Assembly: GCA_026874595.1 (NCBI GenBank)
Contig: CM049316.1
Span: forward strand, 65,147,176-65,211,175
Source: Sipunculus nudus
Taxonomy: Eukaryota; Annelida; Sipuncula; Golfingiida; Sipunculidae
Direction: 5' to 3'
DNA: 64,000 nt
Part shown: piece by piece, positions 47,500-60,215 of the stretch
Layout of the letters: every line of letters begins with the position of its first letter
Position numbering within the stretch: position 1 is the stretch's first letter
Program-made: the position numbers and the translations under genes
The notes under the pieces: generated by a model
Told to the model about the DNA's origin: nothing
Seen by the model: the letters and a program-made list of their open reading frames with translations, nothing else
Databases searched by the model: none

Positions 47500-50400
47500 T
47501 TGGCATCTTTCCTGACAGTTCAAGACTAAAAAGTGCATATCAGATCCATGAATATAGTAGAATGGGACAACCATCAAATATTATATAGATCAGAAACGTA
47601 TCAATCTCTCAGTTAATGTAGACCCTTTTGGTAAGTGAAGGACTGCCGACCATCAGTTCTGACCACACCGAACTTACGGAGATGGCGGAAGAAATTACAT
47701 AAACAAAAATTGGAATCCCAATTAATGATCACGAGTTTTTCCTTTTAACTGTGGGAAAAAAGGGCTAAGATTGATTTAATTAATCACGCTGACTATGACC
47801 CTATGGCACTTATCATTCAGATTTGGCCACAGACAACATGCAGGACTACACGTATATATTTATGTATATTATTCATTCCATCCTCTCATGTCAACTTTTT
47901 TATGGTATGAACATTTTTATCAGTTACATTTCAAAGGAGAAAATGATCAGATAAATAATCCATATGTTTATTTAAGAAACAAGAATTATTAAAAAAAAAG
48001 AGAAATCACTGTACATTTTACAACATATGTATCCCACTTATAGCAGATCAGCTTCATAATTACCCTTTTTCGCCATTGAGGATTATGGGAACCCCGTCCA
48101 CCTGTTCATGAGGGATATTAAGTTCTTAACGTTCCGAAAGTCCAACAGTGGGTCGTGACCTCAGTGGTTCAGGTAAGGTGTCAAACCACGGAACGACTTG
48201 TATTATGTTTATACTCGTCAGACCCGTTTGTTTTTCCCACGGGCAATATCACGACACAGCCCAGTCTTATTCGTGACTTAGTGATTCTGAGAACTTCGTA
48301 TATGCTACGGAGGGATCAGCATTAAATTTTGTATCTTATTGGGTGTTTGGAATTAGGCGAACACCTGTGGAAAATATGATAATTATGCAAAATATTTAAC
48401 TTTTTCAACAGGTTTTAGTTTTCCCCGGATGAAATTATGTATATCTTTTTGAAAATTAAATTACAAATTGTTCACGGGATATACAAGGTATAGGGGCACA
48501 ATTTCAGTTTGTAATGTGTGTGGGTGCATGTGTGAGTGTGTGTTTGGAGAGGGAGACGCAATCTTCGTCCCTCCCCTGCCCCCGCCCATACACAGACCTT
48601 TGCAACAATTAAGGTATATCAGATTTTTAAACTTCCCTTACATTTTCTCAATAAAATAATGTCATCAGTGCTGTTTTAAGAACCTAATTCTAGGGGAAGG
48701 GACGAGTTAGTATTAACAAAGAAGCGTGACCGTCTATCGAAGGGGTTTGTCGACCGTACTGGTTGGGTGTTGCGGTATTGGAGGTGTCCCCCTCGTGTGG
48801 TTTGGATTTTTTTTGTAAATTTCGTTCAAACTTTTAGAAAATTTTTGGAGCAATTTATGTAGAAAATAACAAATGGAATGCTCACTTTTAAAAAGCATCA
48901 AATAATGTTTTTTGCCCCTTGTGCAACACTTTGACCCGTCCCTATATTGATATTTAGGTCATTTTTTTAAAAGACATTTCTATTTGAAGAAAATTGCAAT
49001 ATTAAGTCACATTTTTGTAAATAACTCTTTTTAAAATGAGGACATATTTTCTTTTTATTGCCAAAATGCAGAGTGTGTTTGTGTGTGTTCATGTGTGTGT
49101 GTTGGGGATGTGGGGGTGGGTGGGGTATAATATGAAATTTTGTCACAGACACAGACATTTGCCCCAGATTAACTTCAAAAGTTCATTGAAGATAAACATC
49201 TGTGTTGTATTAACGAACACAAATTTAATCTGGATCAACAAACATTATATACGGCATAGCGTGTCATACTCACGGTTTTGGCGTCCTGTCGGTACTAGGG
49301 ACATGGGTTTAGACGTATATCTAGTTATACAACTTCAGTGTCCTTCATAAAAATAATACAACTTCGCCTGCTGGCAAATCAAATGTTCTAGTATTCTTCA
49401 GTAATTCTCACCCTTACACGCGGGTTCCACGACTACCCTCACACACATCAGGCCGACTGACCTTCGCCTCCTGACATATCACTACGCTTATACCCCGCTC
49501 GGGTATACTAATGACGACTCATACCCCACCTGGGGTATCCTAAAAACTAAAAAAAACCCTCCTGGCTTCTAAACTACCTGGAGCCCTTGAAGATTACGTC
49601 TACCCCGAAATATTACTGGAACCAGACTCAAATAATTGCGTAGTATTTTTTCCCAGGTTTGAGCGGGTCGTCCTAGTATTCGAAAGTAAAATTACATGTG
49701 ACTTTTCAGACAGTGAAACTTATTAACCAATTAGCGGTAAGTGCACTCTGACTTTTTCTAGAAGTTCTGAATATGCGTCGTATGTAAACAAAAGCCTTTT
49801 CAAGGTGACCTTGTTATATATATATTTCCTGTATTACTTTAATCTGACAAGTAGCAGTAAATATGAACCCTATATAATAACTGTTTCATCATAATCTCGC
49901 CCAAGATCATCAATGGTAAACATGAATACATTGACCGCTCCTGGTCTATAGCTATGACGTCACATGTAAACAAATTATGCTCTTTCGTGAGTCTGTCAAC
50001 ATGTCATATTCATCAATACATTGGCATTCATATAACATTGTATTAGTGATGTTAACAAAATAAACATGTATATTGGTGATGGAACAGGCATTTGGAACTT
50101 TGAACACGTTCATACACGCCCTATATCATCCCTGATACTGTGTTGGAAAGATTTTTGAAAATACTGCCCAAGGAATGCATAAATGCAACGGTTAGGCTTC
50201 TCTGGATAATTAAAAATATATACATAATAGCTTCTAATTACTTTGCAAACCACGACCAAAATATCAGATAATTTTTGTTAAAATAATATATCATATTAAT
50301 ATTAAAAATATTTTATATATCTCAATGACACTGTATTGTGCTTCGTTTTCTCAATTTGTATGCGTGTGACAGCCCAGCAACAGTTACTCGACTTTTGCGG
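47500..50400. other. AT-rich region, no gene recognised
   Basis: Around 49490-49545 two short palindromes occur (ataccccgctcgggtat and ataccccacctggggtat). GT-rich runs lie at 48515-48545 and 49075-49125. No exon-like segment was convincing. Confidence 0.35.
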
Positions 50401-50406
50401 CCTCTT

Positions 50407-50425
50407 GGGGGGGGGGGGGGGGGGG
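50407..50425. repeat. poly-G tract, 19 bases
   Basis: Second-longest G run in the window. It ends three bases before the tandem duplication at 50429. Confidence 0.95.
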
Positions 50426-50428
50426 ACT

Positions 50429-51026
50429 TTGGCTGCCTGTGGTCATCACCCAAAATGACCGCCGTCTGGCGTTCAATTAGTGAACTAAAGCAACCAATAA
50501 TAACACTGGAAATAAACAGACAACACGTATAATTTTAAGAAATATCATCCACGGAACAGACATGATAAAGATTCTTTGACAGACATGTAAGAAACATTAT
50601 TCATTGTGGATCGGGTTACAGTTGTGATAATTATAATTTCATTGGTTTTAGTTTCCAGGAAGATTCATAGAATTCTGACGACAAGTTTTCGATGTCATGG
50701 GACATAAGTTGGATATATAATATTTGGCTGCCTGTGGTCATCACCCAAAATGACCGCCGTCTGGCGTTCAATTAGTGAACTAAAGCAACCAATGATAACA
50801 CTGGAAAATACAATAAACAGACAACACGTATAATTTTAAAGAATATCATCCACGGAACAGACCTGATAAAGATTCTTTGACAGACATGTAAGAAACATTA
50901 TTCATTGTGGATCGGGTTACAGTTGTGATAATTATAATTTCATTGGTTTTAGTTTCCAGGAAGATTCATGGAATTCTGACGACAAGTTTTCGATGTCATG
51001 GGACATAAGTTGGATATATAATATTT
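50429..51026. repeat. tandem duplication, unit ~295 bp, two near-identical copies
   Basis: Copy 1 is 50429-50723 and copy 2 is 50724-51026. Both start ttggctgcctgtggtcatca and end ggatatataatattt. Differences are a few substitutions and a small insertion (aatac-type) about 90 bases into copy 2. The unit has no coding features. Confidence 0.95.
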
Positions 51027-51622
51027 GATATTATAATGCGGAAAATACCATAAATTAGTATTTGCATGCGAATATTACATCAATTTGTGACATTAGTATT
51101 CAAAAGAATTATTGATGTGAAGACTTAACTTATTTCATCTCTTTGCAATTATCACATAAATTATCGATATTTGTGTACAAATAGAGAATGTCAAATATCT
51201 TCAAAATTCTTGTTTAGAAGGCAAGTCAATAATGTTAGATACATTTTGGTGATATTTACATGCAAATGAGGCTGATTTATGTGATATTCGCAAGCGGGAT
51301 ATCAGATATAGAATGTCCAACAGTCTACTTAAGATATTGATATAACCATGATCACAAAAAAGTCTTGCAAATAATACGACACATTTTTCACGCCTACTGA
51401 CGTATCTGATTATCCAATAATATTTGGCACATGCATTTACCGATATCAGCATAATACGTCACTTAGCCATGCACCAAATGGTGGATAAAAAGCCGGATGA
51501 GATAAGAGAGGATTAAATAATAATTCTTATTTTACGAAACTCTGCAGCTACTTTTCTTTTTTGTAAATAAATATCATCATAACGGACTATAATAAGTATC
51601 GTTATGTTATATACACTTAAAC

Positions 51623-51625
<3 letters not shown>

Positions 51626-51656
<31 letters not shown>
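51626..51656. repeat. (AT)n microsatellite
   Basis: About 15 AT units, followed 40 bp later by a 14-base poly-C (51694-51707). Confidence 0.95.
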
Positions 51657-51660
<4 letters not shown>

Positions 51661-52443
51661 TTTAGGGTGTGCCAACCGGAGATTATTGGCGATCCCCCCC
51701 CCCCCCCTCGCCCGGTCATCATACTGATCACTAATACTCCTGTTCAGGTGCAGGATTATTCTGATAGGCAAATGCAGGGAGTGAAATAAATTCTCCATCA
51801 TGTTGGATCACGTCATCGTCCGCGGGAAAATATGCCAATACGCAAGTGACCATTAACGTAATAATAAATACCATATATAGCGTTAAGGGAATAATCTGAT
51901 TCCCACATATGAATTGATGTTTTCATTAAAATTTATATGAGTATATAAAAATGTATTCATAAATGAAATGGCATTGAAAAGAAATGATGTAAGTGCATGG
52001 ATTTCTTGCAAGGTCACCGTGTCTAACAAGGCGTACAGCTTGACCTCGGAATCCGGTATTTTTAGTTTCTTATTTTGCGTCGCACTTTCTGATTGGTTAC
52101 AAAGTTTGGGCTGTCATAATGTTATAATTGTTCTGAAATCAATCAAATACAATGGCTCAAACTGTGCAACTTCTTTTTAAAAAAATCCTTGCAACTACAC
52201 CGTTATCTGTTAAAATGTTAGACTTTTTACCTTGGAAGTCGTGGAGAGTTGTTCATGTTATCCAGATTGGATCTGTTGTTGTCCACACTGTTGTCCATCA
52301 TGACTGCAAATATTTAGTTCCACTACACGTCCAGTTGAGGTCCGATTTCTTTATTAAAAGCCCGGGCTGGTATTCAAATCACTCCCTGGCCAAGTTACCT
52401 GTGGAATATTCCATAGATAAAGAAAACATAAAAATTGCCGAGG

Positions 52444-52473
52444 TGACGTCATTCGCATAATATTATGACGTCA
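52444..52473. promoter_or_regulatory. paired CRE-type palindromes, 22 bp apart
   Basis: Two perfect TGACGTCA sites at 52444-52451 and 52466-52473. Their start-to-start spacing of 22 bp is close to two helical turns, which would put bound bZIP dimers on one face. No gene could be assigned to them: an uncertain 102-codon open frame ends at the first site. Confidence 0.4.
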
Positions 52474-52764
52474 CGTTAGTGTAAAAAGGGGATAAAACAA
52501 ACAGTCACTGTACTAAACTAACCCCATTTCTCAAGGAGCCCGAAATGTTTAAGACCACTTGAACTGATCGGAGATGTTTAGATAAGGGGGCCTTCTAAAG
52601 CCCCAGTGTTCACCGTAATACTCCGCAACAGTGCGTGTGGCAGATTAAATATTATTTGTGTGAATTTGTCCGAGTCTCGTTATATGATTAGTTGTGGCTC
52701 GCCCTTCCTTGAATGTAGACCCGTGACGTGAACTCAACGTTTTACACCTTGCGACCCCCACCGG

Positions 52765-53075
52765 TATATCTACCTTGCAAGCAGGCAAGACTGGGTGTGT
52801 GGTATCCCACTATCATTCGAGCTAGGACGAGGGCATGGTCTCCTCAGCGTTATTCCGGCTTTTACTCGCACTATACGCGTCCAGTGTCCATCTAAAGCGC
52901 TCTTTAGATAGATTCCCACCATGACACTGTCACCGGAGTACTTCCCTCTCAAGGTTCCGCTCATCAAACCCTGACCTCGCAAAACTTTTGGAACCGCTCA
53001 GAAATATCATTTTGATTTCGTACCTTAACATGGATATCGTAAGTCGCATGTCGAAATCAAGGGTATACCGCTAGT
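52765..53075 (-). repeat. interspersed repeat family E, copy 3
   Basis: The plus strand ends 'gcatgtcgaaatcaagggta' then 'taccgctagta', the reverse complement of the family E start. 'ttttggaaccgctcagaaat' and 'tcatcaaaccctgacctcg' align with 59225-59490. Confidence 0.7.
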
Positions 53076-53334
53076 ATTGTTTAATTTGAAAATTACTTTC
53101 AGAATTTATTCTTGCGACTTGCAAGTCACATTCAGTAAGAAAATAGAGCCACACTTTTATAGGTCCTCGCGAGAAATGTTTATCACAATCAGGCCCCCAA
53201 TGTTTGGATTCCTAATTTGTAACGCATTTGTATTGAGCACGTCCGTTTCCGCAAAACCAAACAGCTGGCAGAAAATCTCATTGACATCATGAATTTATAT
53301 CCTGAGCGATAATAATAAGGGAAAATAACAGCGA

Positions 53335-53775
53335 TGGATGTAACACGGCGCAGAATTAGACTCACAAGAGTATGATTCTGTTTAGGGTTTGTGGGCGTCA
53401 CAATCTGACTTCCACAATGCACCGCGGCTTCAAATACACATATTGCGTAGGTATAAATGTAGTGCGGAAGGCAATGTAGTCTGTTCAAGTACTTTGGATA
53501 AGAATTATTTCAAAGCTAATGCATAAAAATGACATAAACATGACATAAACATTGGCGTATTCGTTGCAAGAACTTCATGGGATAAGTAATATTTTTTTTC
53601 AAGCATACGCATGTGAATTGTGAACAGAAGGAGTTTCCTTGAAATGTAACAATTTTTTTTTTTATTTCTGGCTGCAATATACCGCCGATAGGGAAGAGGC
53701 TAGTTTTAAGTAGAAACGACCTCTGGCGGAATTGCGCGACTGAACTTGACCATCTAACTGCATGCGCATTAACAT
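53335..53775 (+). repeat. interspersed repeat family J, copy 2
   Basis: Collinear with 41425-41860: 'actcacaagagtatgattct', 'cacaatgcaccgcggcttc', 'gtaggtataaatgtagtgcg', 'caatgtagtctgttcaag', 'aaggagtttccttgaaatg'. Confidence 0.7.
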
Positions 53776-53779
53776 GCAC

Positions 53780-55840
53780 CCGAAAGGAATACTTTAATAG
53801 GGCTCACTGATATTCCCCTTTTGTTACTTAAATTAGATTTGAACTGCGGAAAAACAAACAAAAGCTTTCTGTTCTCACCAATAAATAATTCTGCCCCAGT
53901 CAAATGAACCCTGTATCTGGGTCATCACTTTGACTCATGTTCGTGTTTGTTTTATATATGACATCAGTTCTAAGATTGTTTGTCGGAACACGCGGTTATC
54001 TCGACATTAGCATTTCCGATTAAGCCAATTCTGTCTGTTTGCGGTTACACGCTTCCAAGAAATACCTTCATTTGATGCAAGTCTGAGAATTATCCTGTAC
54101 AATTAATATGCAGCATGATTCATTAAGAAACTGAATAATTGTTTGATACCAGGAAATTCAAAGGAATTTCCCTTCCTACCTTAATATCCGTGATTAATAT
54201 GTTCTTTATCTTGAGCACCATAACCCCAGATTTTATAGATTTTTGTTTCAGGAAGATCACTCTTAAATAATGAAACGCGTCAGACATAAAAGGCCAGACA
54301 TCCTGGTATATGTGCAACCGTGTCATTCACGGAAGCCAGGGCACTCTTGGGGGGTAATTGGTCTGCATTATGGGGCCAGCTATTTAGCCTGATAAATTGC
54401 TTATTAATAAACATACCCATTATTACACGGTCATATCTACATCCTGGTCCAACGAGCCGCATATGTCCCGGTTCAAACCCAAGAAAAGACCCGACTGTTA
54501 CTTCCACCAAAGAGATAATGATTTTTTCCATGTCTCTTTATTCGCTGACTTGCTTCATTTCCATTTATACAGGATTTCACAAAAGATACTGAGACCTTTT
54601 TCAGGAAACGTTGGAAACATTGTCAGTGAAGATAAAACTAATTTGGTGTTGGACCACGATGAATTTGAGTCACGTTAAGTTAACACCGTCGTCTGCAGTC
54701 ATTTTGCACTGTCTCAATAAAATGCCAATAAATCTTCATGCAAAATCCCGTAAAGTATATATCATTTTAAATCTTGTAAAATTACATGTCAATGAATATT
54801 TTCTGAGAATAATAGATGTTCATGATAATTTTAAAAATGATAATCAAATACTTTCTGCATGTCAACACCTGCCCCGCTCTCTGTTACAATAACTGCATGC
54901 GTAAACGGCTTCGTCTACTCTAGTATGATAGTAGTATCCCGTTTATGAAAATCCATTGATTAAAATTCTTCAAGAAAATTCCATTCCAAGCTCTTAATGT
55001 TAGCATAAATCATGTAAGGACATAAATTTGTAAAAGACATCTCGATACCATTGATATTAAGAGGTTTCATTTTTTATTCTCGTTGGTCAGTTCATCGAGG
55101 TGATATTATAGAAATATTTTGTTTTATTTTCCTCATTATCGTTATTGTTTACAAGACGTATTTTCTGGTTAAACAAAAAAGCTTGATGATATTGAAGGAG
55201 TTAAAACCTTTGAAAAAATCCCTGGTCCTCTCCTTTAATCGTTATCATTTTATTAGAACGCTACAAGCGTCATAATTTATTTCCTAGCATGCATTACAGG
55301 ACAGGGTATATCAGACTAGTGCCCTGTCGACATATGCCGAAGAGCTAAGTAATAAAAACATTTAATCAAGCTATAATCCTGATCCGAGGTCAAGATGGAC
55401 CACGTAAGATCCTTCTCTATCTGTCAGGAGGGTAAGTAAATATAAATCACATATATGTCACACGCGGCCCAACGTGTCAAGGATTAAGTTGTCTTCACAC
55501 TCGAGTGCAACGGGGGTATTTCTGACGATACTTATATCCCTTTTCATCGGGCCTGGTTAATAATGACCTTTTGTCCAAATGGTAGATACTTTTCATGCTG
55601 TGCTTAGATTGACACATGCCGGTGCTTCCAAAACACAAATAAAGACTGCGTAGATAACTTAATCTATAAACCACTTATTCTAACCCTGACATAAATTTGC
55701 ACCACTGGGTCAAAACTGTGTTAACATCATTATCAGCCATAGACAGCTATTAAGGTTGACCTTGATTTATAGACAATGCATTTTCCATATCATGCCCGAT
55801 GCATATGGTAAGCGCTAACCAGTCCAGAGCCCCCATTGCG
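53780..55840. other. no gene recognised; possible tRNA-like repeat fragment near 54430-54490
   Basis: At 54425-54485 the sequence 'cggtcatatctacatcctgg' followed by 'cggttcaaacccaag' has a B-box-like core and could be a decayed SINE end. The overlapping open frames (83-93 codons) in three frames argue for low stop density by chance and not a gene. Confidence 0.25.
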
Positions 55841-55844
55841 TTGT

Positions 55845-55990
55845 GGATTTTTTTGCCTCCACAAGGAGAATATTCGTTCATTCCTGTTCGCGTGTGTGTG
55901 TATTAGGGTGTGTGTGTGTGTGTTCACAAATAACTCACGCAATCATGAACGGGCCAAGGATGGGCCAGTAGAACGCTGCCATGTGTTCCC
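55845..55990 (+). repeat. interspersed repeat family B, 5' fragment
   Basis: Starts 'ttttttgcctccacaagg', then 'attcgttcattcctgttc', a (GT)n run and 'gttcacaaataactcacgca', matching the left half of 35150-35480. Confidence 0.6.
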
Positions 55991-56156
55991 TATAAGGGTG
56001 TCATTTTCAATATTTTTCTATTAATGCTGAAAAATTTGACATTATTCAGCGAATTGCTTCTGTAGCAACGTCTACCAAAAACTAAATCCGTGATCAATTT
56101 TGGCCGATAACAACTCGGCCTATGAAAAACTTGTCCCCACGAACCTCTCTCAATTA

Positions 56157-57389
56157 CAGTGGAACCCCACAATTACGACCACCCTGGGGACTGAGCAAAG
56201 TGGTCGTAATTTGGGGGTGGTCGTATTTGTGAAACTCTTACCGTGGTCGTATATAACACGCTGATATTTAATGTGTATCAGAGTTTATTTATTGCATATC
56301 TTTAATGTGAATTATAACAAAATTTTGACTTAGCGGAGGACCCTTATTATGAATGTTTTTTTTGTGTGTGTGTAGCTGAACATATTTATTCATGATAAAA
56401 ATTAATATACATGTACACATCCGTAGTGACTGATGATTAACAAATAATAACACTAAGGCAATACGATTACAACTCCTGAATACATATTGAACATAATACG
56501 TGGCTGTCATATATTTAGCCTTCCGCTTGAGTATATATTGCGCGCACTTGAGTTTCCAGACGCTAAACTGCTGAGCCATTTGGTGCTGACTACGCGTGGT
56601 GTTGCCGCCTTGATTCACGCCACTTTATCCTTCAAGGAGAGCTCTTTCAGAGGCATGGTTGCCAAACAGCAAGCAATTAAAATGCAAACTTAACCAGTAG
56701 ATAAATAAACTGCCAACGATCTATCAGGATAGGCAAGTTAATGTGAGGGATTTTCCCCCATGCAAGCTTTATTTATACAATTTACTTACTGCTCAGTACT
56801 CAGTGTCAGTAAGGTATGAACACATTTAGGATTAACTAGGTCGTTTATTTTACCAATGAGGATCGAACAATATAAGATGAGTTGAAATATTAAGCCCGCA
56901 ACCCCACACTTAGGGTAGCTGTAATACAGGTGATCATTGAGAGGCAATTAGCATCTGACCCCAGGTCAGACCGGCTCATTAAGTAATCAGGCCGATGGTT
57001 ACCCTCTTTGATCTATAACCTACACCTCAACGAGTCTCAGCGAGGACACCGAGTCGGGAAGATATGCGGGACCAGATTAACACTCGGTTTAAAAAACCTT
57101 GTTACCCGCTTTGATGTTTCGTTAAGCTTATAAGGCGCCTGTGACAAGACGCAGCCATTAACTCGTGACAAATGTTGTTTCAGTAGTACTCGGCGGTGGT
57201 CGCATTAGCGGGGTCGCATTAGCCTTGGGGCCAGGAAATCTGGTCGTAATTCTGAATTCAGGGGTGGTCGTAATTTTGAGTCATTTTTAAACATAAATAA
57301 ACTAAAAAAAATTCGGGACCAAGCAAAATGGTCGTCATTGTGGGGTGGTCGCAATTGTTGGGTGGTCGCAAGGCGGGGTTCCACTGTAT
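56157..57389. mobile_element. candidate pogo/Tigger-like element with CAGTGGAACCCC ends
   Basis: The left end is TA then cagtggaaccccacaattac, and the right end is gtcgcaaggcggggttccac then tg and TATA. The termini are inverted copies flanked by TA, the target used by Tc1/mariner/pogo elements, and the 5'-CAGTnnAACC start is typical of pogo-like families. The inner parts of both ends carry repeated gtggtcgtaatt words. About 900 bp lies between them. The 109-codon minus-strand open frame inside (56289-56618) has no helix-turn-helix or DDE motif that I can see, so it is not evidently a transposase. Two independent MITEs in opposite orientation are an alternative. Confidence 0.55.
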
Positions 57390-57894
57390 ATTGTTAGTGA
57401 AAGTGATTAGTCATGAAGAGGTTTGAATGGTAAGTCTATTCGCAAGTTCTTAGCAGTAGTATTCTAACATTTTCGAGGCTACGTTGACATGCACTACCAT
57501 AGAGTTGCTAGAAATATCGTGCTTTTGTCAAGCAAATCATTTACCCATTTGAGCCCACCCGTGAAAATACGACCCAGTAAGCATTCTATTATAACTGGAC
57601 ATACAGAGAGGGCATACTTAGAGATTTCGGTGCCAGAACGCAGAAGTTGCCACACACTAGAATCAGGGGGCCTAGTGATTACCTCATATACCAATATGTA
57701 TAATTTAAAAGGAATTCTTACAAAAATCAAAGTATACGACGACCGTTCCGTAAAATTTCTTAAATTTAAGCTTAAAAAGGGAAATTGAAGTTTCCGACAT
57801 AATTGTATATATATTTGTTATTTGCCTCCAGATAATCGGTTCCTTATAGAGGTCGCTTACAGCCAAAACCATGAGACCCTCGAAGGGTGTCCAT

Positions 57895-58330
57895 AAGAGT
57901 ATGCTGTGTTTCCCTTTTTTGTAAGTGAGGGATTCAAATTCACGATATTCACGAAAAGAAAAGTATAGATTAAGATGAAATCTTGGTGAACAAACGGCCC
58001 GATACCATCATTGAAGGCAAGTTAAAAGGTGATATATTAATAATATGAATAATAATGAATACTGAATGTTCAATGATTGCTGTTATAGATGATATATTTT
58101 AGATTACCTGCCACCAATGAACAATACTTTTCACTCGGTCGTTTGCACACATATAATTTCTGTATAATTAATTAATAATTATGATCATAATCTGTGTAGG
58201 TCTTTAGTATGATGTGAGCGCGAAAATGGGATCCTCGCAAAATACTTGAAAAATGAAAATCGCGATATTTTAAAACTGCATTTTCCTTTAAAGCTGATTA
58301 TTCTTTGAAGCTCATATATATTCCGCTGTT
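57895..58330 (+). repeat. TTCGCG-type MITE-like repeat, family K, copy 2
   Basis: Starts 'gagggattcaaattcacgat' and 'attcacgaaaag'. It ends 'aaaatcgcgatattttaaaa' with an AT-rich centre. The CG steps of the ends are partly decayed to CA compared with 4910-5325. Confidence 0.55.
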
Positions 58331-58469
58331 TTTACAAAGGGCCATTATGGTCTTAAGCCTATATACGTGTTATAAATACCCGGGCTTTTATAATAACTGT
58401 TGGCCAAAGGGATAGTACGCCAATAAAAGATAAGCGCCATTTCGGACCCCTGACATTAGAGAGTATACG

Positions 58470-59010
58470 ACAATCGCACTGGCTGTCTGAGTGCCATAAC
58501 ATCCTTCAGCGAGGAACGCCCTTTAAGGTTCTATGAGGATGCAAATATTTTCGTCATTTCTGAAAACGCCTCATGGCCTACAATACGCTATCACTTGACA
58601 TTAACCAGACCAATCGTTAGTTTTTAATACACTTGCTAACAACGGCTACTATTAGTGAGAAAAATTCCGTTTTAACTGAGCATTTTGTTAAATCTCTCTG
58701 CATGTTTGAGAATTTCTGACCGCATGACTCGCAGGGGTTACTGGATGCAGTCAACTTGTATGTGATACAGGAAATGATTTGTTACCATAGAGACGGAGTT
58801 TCAGTTTGGGCTGTGAGTTCACGTGTTCTTTTGTGTTAATTCATCATTCGTAGCCAAATGTTAAGATTATGTGCTGTTTACTACAATATGAATGCAACAT
58901 GATGGAAGACCACTAAGATGCATTCCTGGATGTAGCTTGTATCATGACTCAAGTGAGGCTTACCAGCCCAATATAAATGCCTACTGAGCCGTGTTGTCAC
59001 GGCTTATAAA
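58470..59010 (+). repeat. interspersed repeat family C, full copy
   Basis: Collinear with 42130-42690 from 'acatccttcagcgaggaac' through 'ggttctatgaggatgc' and 'atgtgatacaggaaatga' to 'ccagcccaatataaatgcct', and with the reverse complement of 28690-29190. Confidence 0.8.
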
Positions 59011-59224
59011 AGAATTGAACAGTGATACATATAGAATCAATACAGAGGATAATGAGGTACAGTACATCTGCACCTATGTGGCATCACACCATGTGTTAGA
59101 CAAATCTGCCTACCAGCTGTAGCCTTGTATATATATATCAATGGATGAGTCACAAATTAGTTTTTTGATTTATTTCGCATTAAACGTGAAGTTCCTGGAT
59201 ATATGGTTCCATACATATCGCACG

Positions 59225-59490
59225 AAATGCTACTATAATTTGCGGATGAGGGCGCGGTCATTCCTAGAGCGTTCCTCCTGATTCTACTGGGAAGATGCAA
59301 GTAAAATGACCACTAAACTCCTAACTTGAAACTGTCCTCGTAGTACTTTCCTCTCATATTTCGATACCCTTATCAAACCCTGATATCTAAAAAATTTCAA
59401 AACCGCTCACGGGGGCTCCCATTTTGCGTAAGATTAAAATCCGGATGTCGCAAGTATAGCATGTTTGAATTAAGGGTATACCGCTTCTAA
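59225..59490 (-). repeat. interspersed repeat family E, copy 4
   Basis: Ends on the plus strand with 'aattaagggtataccgcttc'. 'aaaaccgctcacgggggctc' and 'ttatcaaaccctgatatc' align with 52765-53075. Confidence 0.7.
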
Positions 59491-59914
59491 AACTAAAAAA
59501 TATGAAGGAAAGCCTGCAACGGAAGATGGTCTGTACCACACATGTCCCTCGTTCCATTATATAATACGCAGTGCTATACCAAGTTTGAAATATTTAAATA
59601 TTTTAAAGAATTTAAACATTTTAAAAACCTTTAAATCTTAAAGGTTTGAAATATCGAAATATATAAAACTTTAATTGTCAACACCTTATCATATGTACTT
59701 AATAGTCCTTAATGACAAACAACGACAAAGAGTAACAGCGATTTGCGCGCATACACATAAAATGCAAGGAAGACTTATACATAACGCCAAATTATATTTA
59801 CATTCTTAAATCGAAAGACAACTGGGATATATAGCAATATTGAATATTAACATTTTATATTAGGCAAAGTATTAGATTGCAGGATATTCCATATCCTATG
59901 GGACAAAGTTTTAG

Positions 59915-60215
59915 GTTACATGTCCAGGTAGCGGACCAAGGGTGTAGACCCCGTCCTATGGCTCTTAGGCAGATCACTTAGTAGCCTGGGTCTCCGCGTA
60001 TAAGGAGATGGAGGTGGTTAAGCACCGGCAAAGTTGAGTAGCCCGCATCCCTCCATATCTTAAGTAAAGCGCATATCTCATAGACTGGCAGTGTGGTAAT
60101 GCTTTTGCATATATATAATATTCAATCTAAATTCAGACAGACCTTTCGGCCATTGGGTGAATTCAGACTCAAATTGCTGTGTTGTTGTATTTTATTTGTA
60201 GGAGAAATCCTACAA
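59915..60215 (+). repeat. interspersed repeat family G, copy 2
   Basis: Contains 'tgtagaccccgtcctatggc', 'ggttaagcaccggcaaagtt', 'gcatccctccatatct' and 'ttgtaggagaaatcc', collinear with 14435-14790. Confidence 0.7.

Noticed and set aside
52152-52460. 102-codon plus-strand ORF
   Set aside because: It has an ATG but no recognisable motif, overlaps another open frame, and is unsupported by splice or promoter context beyond the CRE pair.
57489-57788. 99-codon plus-strand ORF with an opposing 78-codon ORF
   Set aside because: Open on both strands, no motif; length is compatible with chance in a window of this size.
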